Positions 23,249 through 32,714 are shown, numbered from the stretch's first letter. The stretch: DNA of 64,000 nucleotides from CAKZNE01 sp963976435 (GCA_963976435.1 CAXBKQ010000001.1:200405-264404); one strand, 5' to 3'. The notes: generated by a model not told the origin, from the letters alone. Made by a program: numbers and translations.

Positions 23249-24880
23249 TTATAAATCCAGGTCTTTTAAACCATTAATCCTATTCCTATCTAAAAAGGCA
23301 TCGATAGTTTCAAAATGTTCAATTACTCTTTGATCTTTAAATTCAAAAACCTTTTGAGATAATCCTCTTAAAAAATCCCTATCGTGTGATACTAGTATAA
23401 GGCTGCCATCATATGACTTTAATGCTTCTTTTAATACGTCTTTTGATTTTAAATCTAAATGATTGGTAGGTTCATCTAAAATGAGAAGATTTACAGGCTC
23501 TAAAAGTAATTTCACCATAGCCAATCTTGTTTTTTCTCCTCCTGATAGAACAGCCACTTTTTTGTCAGAATCTTCGCCACCAAACATAAATGCACCAAGT
23601 ATATTTTTCACCTGGGTTCTCACCTCCCCTTCTGCTACTTCATCAATAGTTTGGAAAATACTTAAGCTAGGATCCAGTAGAGATGCTTGGTTTTGAGCAA
23701 AATATCCCACTTTTACATTGTGGCCCAATCCACATTTTCCCTCAAAATCAATTTCATTTAAAATGGCTTTGATCATTGTAGATTTTCCTTCTCCATTTCT
23801 TCCAACAAAACAAACCTTCTCTCCTCTGCTAATGGAAAAGCTGGCATCTTTAAATATTATTTTATCCCCATAGGATTTGGATAAATCTTCTACTTGCACT
23901 GGATAATCCCCAGAACGTGGGGATGGTGGGAATTTTAATTTGAGTGCTGAAGTATCTATTTCATCAATCTCAATAATTTCCAATTTCTCCAGCATCTTCT
24001 CCCTAGAGTTCACCTGATTTGTTTTGGAATAGGTTCCCTTAAACCGTTCTATAAATGCTTGGTTATCGGCAATAAACTTTTGCTGTTCCTGATAGGCTTT
24101 AATCTGATGGGATCTCCTTTCCTCTCTCAATTGTAAATAATGACTATAACTGGCTTTATAATCATAAATTCTTCCCATTGTAACCTCAATGGTCCTGTTG
24201 GTAATATTATCGATAAAGGCCCTGTCATGTGAAATTACAATTACCGCTTTTGCTTTGTTTACTAGGAAATGTTCTAACCAAATTACCGATTCGATATCAA
24301 TATGGTTAGTAGGCTCATCTAGTAAAATTAGATCGGGCTTTTGCAATAGAATTTTGGCCAATTCAATTCGCATTCTCCAGCCTCCACTAAATTCTTTGGT
24401 TTGTCTTTGGAAATCTTCCCTTTTAAACCCTAATCCCATTAAAGCCTTTTCCACTTCAGCATCATAGTTCACCTCCTCCAAGGCGTAATACTTTTCACCG
24501 AGGTCGCTTACTTTTTCTATGATGGACATATAGGCATCGGACTCATAATCTGTGCGGCTTTCCAATTGTTTATTGAGCTCATCCATTTCCGCTTTTAAAC
24601 TAAAAATCTCTTTAAAAGCTTTGGCGGTTTCTTCAAAAACGGTACAATTATCTTCGGTCAATAAGTGTTGTGGTAAATAAGCTATAACAGCGTCTTTAGG
24701 AATATTTACCTTTCCCCTATTCGCTTTTTGCTCCCCGGCGATAATCTTCATCATAGTAGATTTTCCGGCTCCATTTTTACCCATAAGGGCGATTTTATCA
24801 TTTTCATTTACTACAAAGGAAACATCCTTAAAAAGGCTGTCACCATTAAACTCTACACAGAGACCATCTACAGAAATCAT
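23249..24880 (-). CDS. ABC-F family ATPase
   Basis: A 543-residue soluble protein with two ABC ATPase domains and no membrane segments, as in the ABC-F translation factors (EttA/YbiT/Uup/ARE). Domain 1 has Walker A GKNGAGKST at 34-42, signature FSGGWRMR and Walker B LILLDEPTNHID; the inter-domain P-site linker carries RREERRSHQIKAYQEQQKFI...ERFKGTYSKTNQ. Domain 2 has GRNGEGKST, LSGGEKTRLAM and LLILDEPTNHLDL. These proteins bind the ribosomal E site and rescue stalled translation or protect against antibiotics. The order and linker length look YbiT-like, but I do not assign a symbol. It is not obviously linked to its neighbours. Confidence 0.92.
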   Translation of the reverse strand: MISVDGLCVEFNGDSLFKDVSFVVNENDKIALMGKNGAGKSTMMKIIAGEQKANRGKVNIPKDAVIAYLPQHLLTEDNCTVFEETAKAFKEIFSLKAEMDELNKQLESRTDYESDAYMSIIEKVSDLGEKYYALEEVNYDAEVEKALMGLGFKREDFQRQTKEFSGGWRMRIELAKILLQKPDLILLDEPTNHIDIESVIWLEHFLVNKAKAVIVISHDRAFIDNITNRTIEVTMGRIYDYKASYSHYLQLREERRSHQIKAYQEQQKFIADNQAFIERFKGTYSKTNQVNSREKMLEKLEIIEIDEIDTSALKLKFPPSPRSGDYPVQVEDLSKSYGDKIIFKDASFSISRGEKVCFVGRNGEGKSTMIKAILNEIDFEGKCGLGHNVKVGYFAQNQASLLDPSLSIFQTIDEVAEGEVRTQVKNILGAFMFGGEDSDKKVAVLSGGEKTRLAMVKLLLEPVNLLILDEPTNHLDLKSKDVLKEALKSYDGSLILVSHDRDFLRGLSQKVFEFKDQRVIEHFETIDAFLDRNRINGLKDLDL

Positions 24881-24939
24881 AATCTTTAAAATATGGCCGC
24901 GAAAGTAATTAAATGATGGAGAGATTTGAAGACTAATTC

Positions 24940-24947
24940 TATATTTG
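24940..24947 (+). promoter_or_regulatory. -7 box of yjdM
   Basis: TATATTTG matches TAnnTTTG and lies 17 bases upstream of the ATG at 24965. No well-spaced -33 element is obvious. Confidence 0.4.
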
Positions 24948-24964
24948 CCCCATAATTACTACTC

Positions 24965-25300
24965 ATGACAGATCAAATTCCTCCTTGTCCAAATTGCAAT
25001 TCTGAATATGCCTATCCTATGGATTCACTACTTATTTGTCCAGAATGCGCCCATGAATGGAACCCTGATGAGATTGACGAAAATGCCTTTGTAGTAAAGG
25101 ATGCTAATGGCAATATTCTGGAAGATGGAGATACTGTGGTGGTATTAAAAAATCTCACTGTAAAAGGAGCCAATGGTCCTGTAAAGGCTGGTACTAAGGT
25201 CAAGAATATTAAACTTAGGGATAGCGACCATAATATCGATTGTAAGATTGATGGCTTTGGAGCAATGGGATTAAAATCCGAATTTGTAAAAAAGGCCTAA
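24965..25300 (+). CDS. yjdM: YjdM/PhnA-family zinc-ribbon protein
   Basis: A 111-residue protein of the YjdM (PhnA) family. The N-terminal zinc ribbon has CPNC at 8-11 and CPEC at 25-28 with HEW after it. The C-terminal SH3-like domain carries VVKDANGNILEDGDTVVVLKNLTVKG, GTKVKNIKL and IDGFGAMGLKSEFVKK, all typical. The old name alkylphosphonate uptake protein is misleading: the family is widespread without phosphonate genes and there are none here. Function is essentially unknown. It is a single-gene unit divergent from the ABC-F gene. Confidence 0.92.
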   Translation: MTDQIPPCPNCNSEYAYPMDSLLICPECAHEWNPDEIDENAFVVKDANGNILEDGDTVVVLKNLTVKGANGPVKAGTKVKNIKLRDSDHNIDCKIDGFGAMGLKSEFVKKA

Positions 25301-25444
25301 ACCACTTTTATTTCCTGGCTTTAGTTTTTATTTTTTCCATTGGGGTATTATTTTTCCAAAGCCTTAATTGAGCTTATAATTCTCATCAAATCAATTTGCT
25401 CTAACTAAGCCCTTATTCCCAATTTATATTTTTTTTTCAAATTG

Positions 25445-25469
25445 CTTGTAACAAGTCATGACTACTTGT
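25445..25469. promoter_or_regulatory. Nested inverted repeats upstream of the ECF sigma gene
   Basis: CTTGTAACAAG (25445-25455) is a perfect odd-centre palindrome, and ACAAGT (25451-25456) also pairs with ACTTGT (25464-25469). The two pairings share bases and are mutually exclusive. They lie 28-52 bases before the TTG start. Either an operator or a weak upstream hairpin; no T run follows. Confidence 0.35.
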
Positions 25470-25496
25470 TGTCTTTCTTATTAAATGACCTAAGAA

Positions 25497-26045
25497 TTGA
25501 ATTCTGAATCAAAATCTGATCTCAATCAATTAATTCAAAAGTGTCTCAAAAAGGATCGCAATGCTCAACAGCAATTGTATGAAGGTTTTGGACCCTTGAT
25601 GAAGGTGGTCTGTCGTCGCTATCTATTTGATACTAGCAAAATTGAGGAAGTAATGAACCAAGGTTTTTTAAAAGTTTTTATCCACCTAAAGTCCTTTAAA
25701 AATGAAGGCAGCTTTGAAGGCTGGGTTCGAAGGATAATGGTGAATACTTGCTTAAATGAAAACCGAAAGAAAAATAATTATTACTCTTTGGATCCTTTTA
25801 GTGAAGATGCTTTTTTCCAATTAAAACCAGAAGCAGAGCAAATTAATGATGCCGACTATATTCTTAGAATAATTGATAGCCTTCCTCTAGGATATAAAAC
25901 CATTTTTAATCTAATAGAAATTGAAGGTTTTAGCTATGAGGAAACTTCTAAAGAAATGAATATTTCCCAGGGAGCTTGCAGAACTAAATTAAGCAGGGCC
26001 AAAGAATTACTTCGCCAAAAGCTTAATAAAACCATTGCTTCATGA
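25497..26045 (+). CDS. ECF-type RNA polymerase sigma factor
   Basis: A 182-residue sigma-70 family protein with region 2 (LIQKCLKKDRNAQQQLYEGF, VMNQGFLKVFIHLKSFKNEGSFEGWVRRIMVN) and region 4 (IIDSLPLGYKTIFNLIEIEGFSYEETSKEMNISQGACRTKLSRAKELL). The start is TTG at 25497; no in-frame ATG occurs until inside region 2, so a rare start codon is needed to give a full domain. The stop overlaps the start of the next gene as ATGA, so sigma factor and membrane partner are coupled. A perfect CTTGTAACAAG palindrome at 25445-25455 and a second inverted repeat lie upstream and could be the autoregulatory region. Confidence 0.9.
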   Translation: MNSESKSDLNQLIQKCLKKDRNAQQQLYEGFGPLMKVVCRRYLFDTSKIEEVMNQGFLKVFIHLKSFKNEGSFEGWVRRIMVNTCLNENRKKNNYYSLDPFSEDAFFQLKPEAEQINDADYILRIIDSLPLGYKTIFNLIEIEGFSYEETSKEMNISQGACRTKLSRAKELLRQKLNKTIAS

Positions 26046-27343
26046 AGGAGTATTGGGAAAATATAAAGGAGGAAATCTCCAAAGCCAAAGAGCCACTGAG
26101 CGATACGGCCTGGTCTCAAATGGAAGTGGAATTGAATAAATTTCAAGCAAAAAAGAAATTTCCAATCTTCTATCTTTTTAGCCTAATTGCCCTGACCTCC
26201 GTTTTCATTTATGCCTTGCTATATCAGCGGATCGAATCTGCGCCTAATTCGCATTCTCAAGAGCAAATCTCTTTCTCTATTGAACTAGATTCAACTTTAA
26301 ATGATTACAGCTACCCGCTTGTAAACAAGAGTCATAACGAATCTAAATCACCCAGAAAACATTATAATAAGCCTATCGCCCCGGCAAGTTTACATGTGGA
26401 TATTTCTAGTCCTTCCAAGTCTATTAATCCTAAAATAAACAGCTCTAAACTTGATAGTCAAAATCCGGAAATAAGGACTCCAAATCAACTAGCTAGGAAT
26501 CAAATTCAGAAAGAGAAAGACCCCATTCTAAAGAACAAAGAAATTTACTTTGAACAAGAAAATTTTATTCTCCATTTAATACAAACCCAGTTTGGTAATA
26601 AGACTTCAAAGAGCTTATCAAGGATTCCATCTCCAATGAGAACGATTCCTGCCTTTCAATTAAAAATATATGCGGGTCCGAAATTCACTTTTAATAATCA
26701 AGGATATAAGGCAGATGAAAAACAGGTGAATAGAAATTATAGCAATGCCGTAAAGGGAGCTATAAGTAATTCCATAGGATATGAGTCTGGAGTTGAGCTT
26801 TATTATAGGTTTTACAAAAACTTTAGGATAGGAAGTGGATTTGTTATTCAAGAAATAAGCAGTTTCAATTCCTTTAATTATGAAATCAGTGAAATACCTG
26901 TAATTGAAGGTAGTTCTGGTGAAATTTTGGCTTATATCACTTTACCTGAAAGTAGAAAAGTTGAATATGAAGGTTTTAATAAATTTCAATACCTATCTAT
27001 CCCTCTGAGCTTTTATTATGAGAAAAGGATATCACCTCAATGGCTATACAGCTTGGAAGCAGTACAGCATTTTGGATTTTTAAACCAATATTCTTCCACC
27101 CAGGTAAATAACAAAACCCTGGAATTAGAAGAAACCCAAAATTCCCAACTGAGCTCTTTTATAGGAAGTAGTTCCTTGTCATGGGCAATCCAATATCAAT
27201 TCAGTCCAAGACTAATGATAGGATTAGAGCCAAAGCTCAGCTATGTAAATCAGGATATATTTAATCAAGAATATAAAAGCTGGAAGCCCCTACAGTTTGG
27301 GATTAATTTAACTACAACCCTAAATATTACTAACTCTCAATAA
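26042..27343 (+). CDS. Sigma-linked membrane protein with C-terminal beta-barrel domain
   Basis: A 433-residue protein. Residues 1-35 are cytoplasmic and charged (KEYWENIKEEISKAKEPLSDTAW resembles anti-sigma N-termini in this phylum), a TM helix lies at about 40-60 (IFYLFSLIALTSVFIYALLY), residues 60-190 are a polar low-complexity linker rich in Ser/Asn/Lys, and about 200-433 form an outer-membrane-barrel-like domain with alternating strands (FQLKIYAGPKFTF, SGVELYYRFYKNFRIGSGFV, LMIGLEPKLSYV, LQFGINLTTTLNI). The ATGA overlap with the ECF sigma gene implies it is its regulatory partner. It would span from the inner membrane towards the outer membrane. Anti-sigma activity is inferred from context. 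Confidence 0.75.
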   Translation: MKEYWENIKEEISKAKEPLSDTAWSQMEVELNKFQAKKKFPIFYLFSLIALTSVFIYALLYQRIESAPNSHSQEQISFSIELDSTLNDYSYPLVNKSHNESKSPRKHYNKPIAPASLHVDISSPSKSINPKINSSKLDSQNPEIRTPNQLARNQIQKEKDPILKNKEIYFEQENFILHLIQTQFGNKTSKSLSRIPSPMRTIPAFQLKIYAGPKFTFNNQGYKADEKQVNRNYSNAVKGAISNSIGYESGVELYYRFYKNFRIGSGFVIQEISSFNSFNYEISEIPVIEGSSGEILAYITLPESRKVEYEGFNKFQYLSIPLSFYYEKRISPQWLYSLEAVQHFGFLNQYSSTQVNNKTLELEETQNSQLSSFIGSSSLSWAIQYQFSPRLMIGLEPKLSYVNQDIFNQEYKSWKPLQFGINLTTTLNITNSQ

Positions 27344-27350
27344 ATTCAAT

Positions 27351-29684
27351 ATGAAACATTTATTTAAATATTTAATAATCACAAGTCTCTTTATTTCAAC
27401 GAACATCCATGCCCAGGTATGGACCCAGGTTGGCAATGGAATTGTGGAAAACCCTTACTGGAATTCAGACGTTTCTTCTTTTGAATCCAATGGAATAATT
27501 TATGTTGCCTTTGCTGAAGTTCAATTTCCTGGCCCTATCTACACGGCATTTGTAAAACAATGGAATGGTATTGTTTGGCAAAATTATCCGAGTATCAATG
27601 ATTTTATACCCTCTGATATTATTGAACACAATGGTAAGATTTATATCAGTGGAAAAAAGACCAGTGGAGCTCAGGATATAGCTTTTTATGAATTTGATAA
27701 CAATCAATGGATCGCGCATGCCCCAACTGGTTTTAATGGAGAGACAATTACACTTGCTAGTTCAAATAGTAATCTTTTTGTTGGAGGTAGTTTTACCACA
27801 AGTTCTGCCATCAGCCATATTTTCAGTTGGGATGGAAGTAGCTATAATTCTTTTCCGGCATTAGGAAGTACCCAGGTATATGTAAAACATATAGAAGAGT
27901 TTAATGGTGAAATTCATGTTGCTGGACCGGCAAACCCCTCCGTTTCTGTTGAGGGAATTTACAAATGGGATGGATCTAATTGGGTTTCACTAACCCTTGG
28001 ATTTTCTGGTGTAAGCGGGCCAACATTTTCTAATAATTTCGAGCATATGTTTCAATTTCAAAATGATTTGTATTGTTCGGTAGGTTTGGAATTATATAGG
28101 ATAGAAAACGACACAGCCTATTATGTAGATGATCTAATAAGAGGCTTATTAGATAGCAAGGAAGGGGCTGGTATTATGTATTTAGGAGATACAACAAAAC
28201 TTTCTGTATTTGATGGTAATACAGTTAGAATAATTTCCAATTCTCCTTCCTCATCTGGATTGGAATTGGTTAATGGGGAATTGTATTCTTTCGGACCTAG
28301 GGGTTTTTATCAAAATATTTTTTCTAACGCTAATGCCTATAAAACCAGCCTAAGTCACGGAGTCTTTTCTGGTGAAACATTTTTTGATTCTAATGGAAAT
28401 TGTAGCAAAGATTGGAGTGAATTAATACTCAAATATATCCTGATAAATATCGCTGGCCAACAAATTGGTGTGAGTGATAATCTTGGCCAGTTTAACTTTT
28501 TGGTCCCCGCTGGAACCTATAATGTTAATTGGAGCCAATTGAGTAGCCGATTAAATAAGAATTTTGCCATCACCTGCTCTATTCCAAACAGTATAAACAT
28601 TTCTAATGGCCAGGTCTACCACCAAGACCTACCCTTTAGCAATCCTGTTGCAAATGATTTAAGTGTGAAATTATATTCAGGAAGTGGATGGCGATCTAGA
28701 CAAGGATTTACGGAGAGAATGTATATTCATGTTGAGAATTTAGGGAATAGTCCTCAACAAAATGTGGAAGTAGAAGTAAAACTTCCTTCTACGGTGGTAT
28801 TTAAAACAAGCAATGCCACAGGACATTCTATAACTGGTAATAAGCTAAAATTTGATTTAGGTGATATCCAACCTTATGCTATTTCATCGCTTTGGTTTGA
28901 TGTAGAGATTCCCGTCGCTACCAATCCACTTTTATCCAAATTATATTGGACCTCGGCGATTACTATTCCTACGGTTGACGCTGATCCTCTTGACAACTAC
29001 GATACTTTAGTAACCACGGTTAGAGCTGCTTGCGATCCAAATGACAAAACACCTAGCGACACTGCTATATTGCCTGGAACCACAGCTATCGACTATCATA
29101 TTAGATTCCAAAACACAGGAACTGATACTGCCTATAATATTGTAGTTGTAGACAGCCTTGAATTAAATATTCCCATCACCAGTGTAATCATGAATGGATC
29201 TAGCCACGACTATAAATTGAGAGTAGAAAACAATATATTGATTTGGGAATTTGACAATATTCTACTTCCAGATAGCACTACAGACCTACAAGGCAGCCAA
29301 GGATTTATTAATTTTTCCACTAGCATTAACCCAAATCTGGCTGTAGGTGATACCGTTCAAAATCAGGTACAGATTTATTTTGATTATCAAAAACCAGTTT
29401 TTACCAACAAAGCCAAAACCGCTGTGGTTAAATGGATTGGGGAGGAAGAAAATTTAGTTGAAAGGAGTTTTGATGTTTATCCCAATCCAGCCAATGACTT
29501 TATTTATATTGAAAATTTAGGGGCGTTTGATTCGGAAATTCTACTATATAATGCAGAGTCTAAGCTGCTTCAAAAGTATAATTTGAAAACCCAAGCCAAG
29601 GATGAAATAAATATCCGAAAACTTGAGCCAGGAGTTTATTTTCTGATTAGTGGTGAAAGCCAGTTTAAACTAATTATCCAGTAA
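27351..29684 (+). CDS. T9SS-secreted surface protein with DUF7619-like domain
   Basis: A 777-residue secreted protein. The signal peptide ends at about residue 21 (NIHAQ). Residues about 25-340 look like a Kelch/propeller-like repeat region (repeated WNG, WDGSSY and WDGSNW motifs). A CNA-B-like segment follows (GVFSGETFFDSNGNCSKDWSE), then a repeat near 440-560 with an NLGNSPQQNVEVEVKLP type of cohesive domain, and a DUF11-like/DUF7619 block CDPNDKTPSD...YHIRFQNTGTDTAYNIVVVD. The last 75 residues are a type IX sorting domain: VYPNPANDFIYIENLG and LEPGVYFLISG. It is the third gene of the sigma operon, 7 bp after the barrel protein, and probably its surface output. Confidence 0.88.
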   Translation: MKHLFKYLIITSLFISTNIHAQVWTQVGNGIVENPYWNSDVSSFESNGIIYVAFAEVQFPGPIYTAFVKQWNGIVWQNYPSINDFIPSDIIEHNGKIYISGKKTSGAQDIAFYEFDNNQWIAHAPTGFNGETITLASSNSNLFVGGSFTTSSAISHIFSWDGSSYNSFPALGSTQVYVKHIEEFNGEIHVAGPANPSVSVEGIYKWDGSNWVSLTLGFSGVSGPTFSNNFEHMFQFQNDLYCSVGLELYRIENDTAYYVDDLIRGLLDSKEGAGIMYLGDTTKLSVFDGNTVRIISNSPSSSGLELVNGELYSFGPRGFYQNIFSNANAYKTSLSHGVFSGETFFDSNGNCSKDWSELILKYILINIAGQQIGVSDNLGQFNFLVPAGTYNVNWSQLSSRLNKNFAITCSIPNSINISNGQVYHQDLPFSNPVANDLSVKLYSGSGWRSRQGFTERMYIHVENLGNSPQQNVEVEVKLPSTVVFKTSNATGHSITGNKLKFDLGDIQPYAISSLWFDVEIPVATNPLLSKLYWTSAITIPTVDADPLDNYDTLVTTVRAACDPNDKTPSDTAILPGTTAIDYHIRFQNTGTDTAYNIVVVDSLELNIPITSVIMNGSSHDYKLRVENNILIWEFDNILLPDSTTDLQGSQGFINFSTSINPNLAVGDTVQNQVQIYFDYQKPVFTNKAKTAVVKWIGEEENLVERSFDVYPNPANDFIYIENLGAFDSEILLYNAESKLLQKYNLKTQAKDEINIRKLEPGVYFLISGESQFKLIIQ

Positions 29685-29703
29685 TTTTTCGGCTTCATCT
29701 GAG

Positions 29704-29740
29704 CTGGCATCCTACTCTACTCGGGATGCCGGTTTTTTTT
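29704..29740 (+). terminator. Terminator after the T9SS surface protein gene
   Basis: CTGGCATCC at 29704-29712 pairs with GGATGCCGG at 29724-29732 (one G-U pair), followed by eight T. It ends the sigma/barrel/T9SS operon and touches the end of the convergent gene. Confidence 0.88.
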
Positions 29741-30191
29741 ACTCTGACTTTTTTAGGCCATGAGTAATCCTCCAGTATTGCATAAATACAAAGGTTAATA
29801 TTAATGATGATAATAAACCTTCTACCAGAAGGGCAGCGCAATATTGCAAAAGACTAACTTCCTTTTCACCTAAAATTAAAGAACTTGCTAAATCCGAAAT
29901 TTGGGCTCCTTCCTTAAAATATGTGATATAAATCGCCAAACCAACTATACTTAAAACAGCTGCAATAAGACTTGTAACTAAGGCGGATTTGAAATTACCA
30001 TAATAGCTGGTAATACCATTTTTTACTTTTTCATTTACTGTGCGGTTAATTCCTAGGAAAACAAAGAAAATATTAAAAAACCTCAGATAAATATTATCCG
30101 AATAACCCAAAGATTCTAGAATCAAAAAATAGGAACCTAAGAGGATGAAAATTAAAAAACCGTTGATGATTTCTAGTCGTGATAATAGCAT
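29739..30191 (-). CDS. Four-helix membrane protein, DUF4199-like
   Basis: A 150-residue integral membrane protein with hydrophobic segments near 8-28, 33-48, 68-92 and 113-138. The pattern of a soluble loop GINRTVNEKVKNGITSYYGNFKSAL between helices 2 and 3 resembles DUF4199 proteins of Bacteroidota, of unknown function. It is the last gene of a minus-strand run but is separated from the ankyrin gene by a terminator, so it is probably transcribed alone. Family assignment is tentative. Confidence 0.6.
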   Translation of the reverse strand: MLLSRLEIINGFLIFILLGSYFLILESLGYSDNIYLRFFNIFFVFLGINRTVNEKVKNGITSYYGNFKSALVTSLIAAVLSIVGLAIYITYFKEGAQISDLASSLILGEKEVSLLQYCAALLVEGLLSSLILTFVFMQYWRITHGLKKSE

Positions 30192-30260
30192 GGTAATGTG
30201 ATTTAGGGGCTTGATATAAGTTCAAGTTATGCAATTTTAGTTTGCTATATGTCATTTTCC

Positions 30261-30300
30261 AAAATAAAATAGCCCATCCGAAACAAATCAGACAGGCTAT
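30261..30300 (-). terminator. Terminator of the ankyrin gene
   Basis: On the minus strand ATAGCCTGTCTGA (30300-30288) pairs with TTCGGATGGGCTAT (30282-30269) with several G-U pairs, followed by TTTATTTT. It begins 26 bases after the ankyrin gene stop. Confidence 0.75.
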
Positions 30301-30326
30301 CTCCAACATGGACACAAAACTAAATT

Positions 30327-31757
30327 TTATAAGTCGTGCTTTTTCAGGTATTTATAAATTTCCTTTTGCCCCATTTTCTTGGCGTAGACTCCTGGTTTAT
30401 AATCTCCCTTTCCATAACAACGGGTGCTGGTTATTTGGATATTTCCCATTTGACTGACGCTTTTTTGTTTCAATTGATTAATATGCAATGGCCTGTACCA
30501 AGTCAATCCACTTACTTCCACAAAATATTTTATGATTTCCATATTTTGATTGTCGATTGCAAAATAGATCGCTGATTTATTTCTTACACTTGTGGCACAA
30601 CCGGTTTTGCTATTAAAACTAAAACCTTCTGCATCTTCCTTAATTGAGGCTCCAAGGCTAACCAAATATTTTATCATTTCTAAATGATTATGCATGGTGG
30701 CCGCTATTAATGGTGTTGCCCCACTTAGTCGTTGACCTAAGTTCACATCATTTATTTTTGATGTTTCGCCAATATCCGCTCCCATTTCCACCATTTTCTT
30801 CGCCACTGGCACCAAACCTGTTTTTGCAGCTAGTGTAAAGCATTTACCAAAAACGGGATCTTCTATATGAATATCAGCTCCCGCATTTAATAGATTTAAT
30901 AAAACCTCAGATTTACTGCCAACCCCACCTGCCAAGGCATAGTGTAAAGCTGTTTTTCCTCCAACATCCTTTGCGTTTATATCTCCACCAGCAGAAAGTA
31001 GTAGGTTTAGAATTTCGGAAGATTTGCCATTCTGCTGGGAATTCATATTGGAATACCAGTCTGGCAAGCTATAACCATAAGCCTCCATATTCTTTTTACC
31101 TTCTAAAAAACGAGCTTGTCTCTCTTCTTGTGTTTGAGCATAGGAAGCATAAAGATGAATTATGGAGGCTCCATCTTCAGCATTTATCTTGGCTCCAGCC
31201 TTTAATAGACTTTCCAGACAGGAAGTACAATTGGTATTTTGAACCACCATATTTAAGGCATAAAAGTTTAATCCTTTGTCTATATCCGGATATTGAGCTC
31301 TTAATTGTGCCACGCCATCTAAGTAAATCTTTTTGGTTTTACCCTTTGCCTTTTCCGCCTTTTCTTCCATATCCTTAATCATTTTAGAAATTTGATCTGT
31401 AGACTGGTTTTTTACAGAGGCAGGAAGTTGAGGCTTGGCTCCTGCTTTAAGTAATAGGTCAATAACCTTATCCGAACTATTTGCTGCAGCGGCTACTAAG
31501 GCTGGGTAGGAACCAGCATTGGGGTCCGCTCCTTTGCTAATTAAAAATTCGGTAATCTCTGCGGAATAGTAGGCATGACTTAAGATTGATTTTCCATCTG
31601 CATCCAAACTTTTAACATCTGCGCCTTTTTCAAAGGCCTTCTTCACCAATTGGAGATCCATTTTTTTACAGGCTTCAACAAGTTCCTCTTGTGGACTGGA
31701 AGCTGTAATCGCTTGAGAACAAAGCATCAAGGCGATAATTATTTTACTAATTTTCAT
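30327..31757 (-). CDS. Exported ankyrin-repeat protein
   Basis: A 476-residue protein with a signal peptide (about 1-19, ending AITAS). At least seven ankyrin repeats are visible: LVKKAFEKGADVKSLDADGK, ITEFLISKGADPNAG, VIDLLLKAGAKP, LESLLKAGAKINAEDG, ILNLLLSAGGDINAKDVGGK followed by TALHYALAGG, LLNLLNAGADIHIEDP and MIKYLVSLGASIKED. A helical insertion at about 130-150 (MKDMEEKAEKAKGKTKKI) separates repeats three and four. Exported ankyrin proteins act as periplasmic or surface binding scaffolds; the ligand is unknown. It follows the lipoprotein gene by 18 bp and is probably co-transcribed with it. Confidence 0.88.
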   Translation of the reverse strand: MKISKIIIALMLCSQAITASSPQEELVEACKKMDLQLVKKAFEKGADVKSLDADGKSILSHAYYSAEITEFLISKGADPNAGSYPALVAAAANSSDKVIDLLLKAGAKPQLPASVKNQSTDQISKMIKDMEEKAEKAKGKTKKIYLDGVAQLRAQYPDIDKGLNFYALNMVVQNTNCTSCLESLLKAGAKINAEDGASIIHLYASYAQTQEERQARFLEGKKNMEAYGYSLPDWYSNMNSQQNGKSSEILNLLLSAGGDINAKDVGGKTALHYALAGGVGSKSEVLLNLLNAGADIHIEDPVFGKCFTLAAKTGLVPVAKKMVEMGADIGETSKINDVNLGQRLSGATPLIAATMHNHLEMIKYLVSLGASIKEDAEGFSFNSKTGCATSVRNKSAIYFAIDNQNMEIIKYFVEVSGLTWYRPLHINQLKQKSVSQMGNIQITSTRCYGKGDYKPGVYAKKMGQKEIYKYLKKHDL

Positions 31758-31775
31758 GATCGGAATTTTTTAGGA

Positions 31776-32714
31776 TTATTTTTGAGCTTCTAAGGTCCCC
31801 GATAGATTATCGGCTTTAAAACCATTATCTGTAGGTAAATTGCTAAAGCTTATTGAAAAATCATCACCATTAATACTTACTGTAGCGGTACCACTTTGAG
31901 CAATATTATTCAGCTGATTGCTACCACTAGCATCATAGGTGAGAGCATTAATATAAATTATTCCAGCAGCAGGATTTAACCAGTCTGTAGCCGTACCCCC
32001 ACCAACAGTAAAAGTTCCAGAGCTGGCTCCTTTAGGTAAATAAATGGCCAATGAACCAGTTCTATTGTTTTGATTGGTTGCAGAAAGCACCAGATTGATA
32101 TTATTAGCCCCTTCATGCACTAAGGCATTAGATCCTTCATAATTCTCCGCAGCTACGGAAAGATCAAAGTTTCCTTCAAACAATTTGGCTAAGAAATTTG
32201 CATTTACAGTGAAAGTTTCTGTTGGAGCAAAGGCATTGTCTACCAATTTAAATCCCTTTGCTGCGAATCGGAAATAATTATTTGATTCTGGAGATACACT
32301 TAGTGTTCCTATTTCATTATTGAATTCTGCAGTATAAAAGTTGCTACCTATGCTTAACATTACATTTACCTTGGTGGCTGTAGCCAATAAACCAGTAATT
32401 GAATAATCTGTAGAATTCGTCGGAAAGCTTAAACCTTCAAGGGTGATGCTAAGGGATTTGCCGGCATTTGCAGTGCTGGCAGACACCAACAGCGAATTGG
32501 AAACCTTTGTAACGGAAACCTTTTCAATGCTAAATGTACTATCGTCAATGACTAAAGTTCCCTCAGTTGCTAAAGAGATGGTGTCATTACTTCCCGTATT
32601 GCTGCTATCAATAGGATTGGGATTAGTAGAACTGGTTTTTTCCTCCTTTTCACAGGAGAACATAATCATCAGGCCAATGGCCAGGAATGGAATAATTTTA
32701 AAAATTGATTTCAT
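31776..32714 (-). CDS. Lipoprotein of unknown function, upstream of the ankyrin gene
   Basis: A 312-residue lipoprotein with lipobox MIMFSC (Cys at about residue 21) and the acidic sequence EKEEKTS directly after it, the kind of +2 region associated with surface exposure in Bacteroidota. A Ser/Asn/Thr-rich linker runs to about residue 50. The rest is beta-rich, arranged as at least two similar sandwich segments (LSITLEGLSFPTNSTDYSI and FTVGGGTATDWLNPAAGIIY). I recognise no named domain; it resembles DUF6252-like surface proteins only loosely. It is first in an operon with the exported ankyrin protein. Confidence 0.72.
   Translation of the reverse strand: MKSIFKIIPFLAIGLMIMFSCEKEEKTSSTNPNPIDSSNTGSNDTISLATEGTLVIDDSTFSIEKVSVTKVSNSLLVSASTANAGKSLSITLEGLSFPTNSTDYSITGLLATATKVNVMLSIGSNFYTAEFNNEIGTLSVSPESNNYFRFAAKGFKLVDNAFAPTETFTVNANFLAKLFEGNFDLSVAAENYEGSNALVHEGANNINLVLSATNQNNRTGSLAIYLPKGASSGTFTVGGGTATDWLNPAAGIIYINALTYDASGSNQLNNIAQSGTATVSINGDDFSISFSNLPTDNGFKADNLSGTLEAQK

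Noticed and set aside
25497..25600. Later in-frame ATG as start for the ECF sigma factor
   Set aside because: It would delete most of sigma region 2 start; the TTG start gives the normal domain length.
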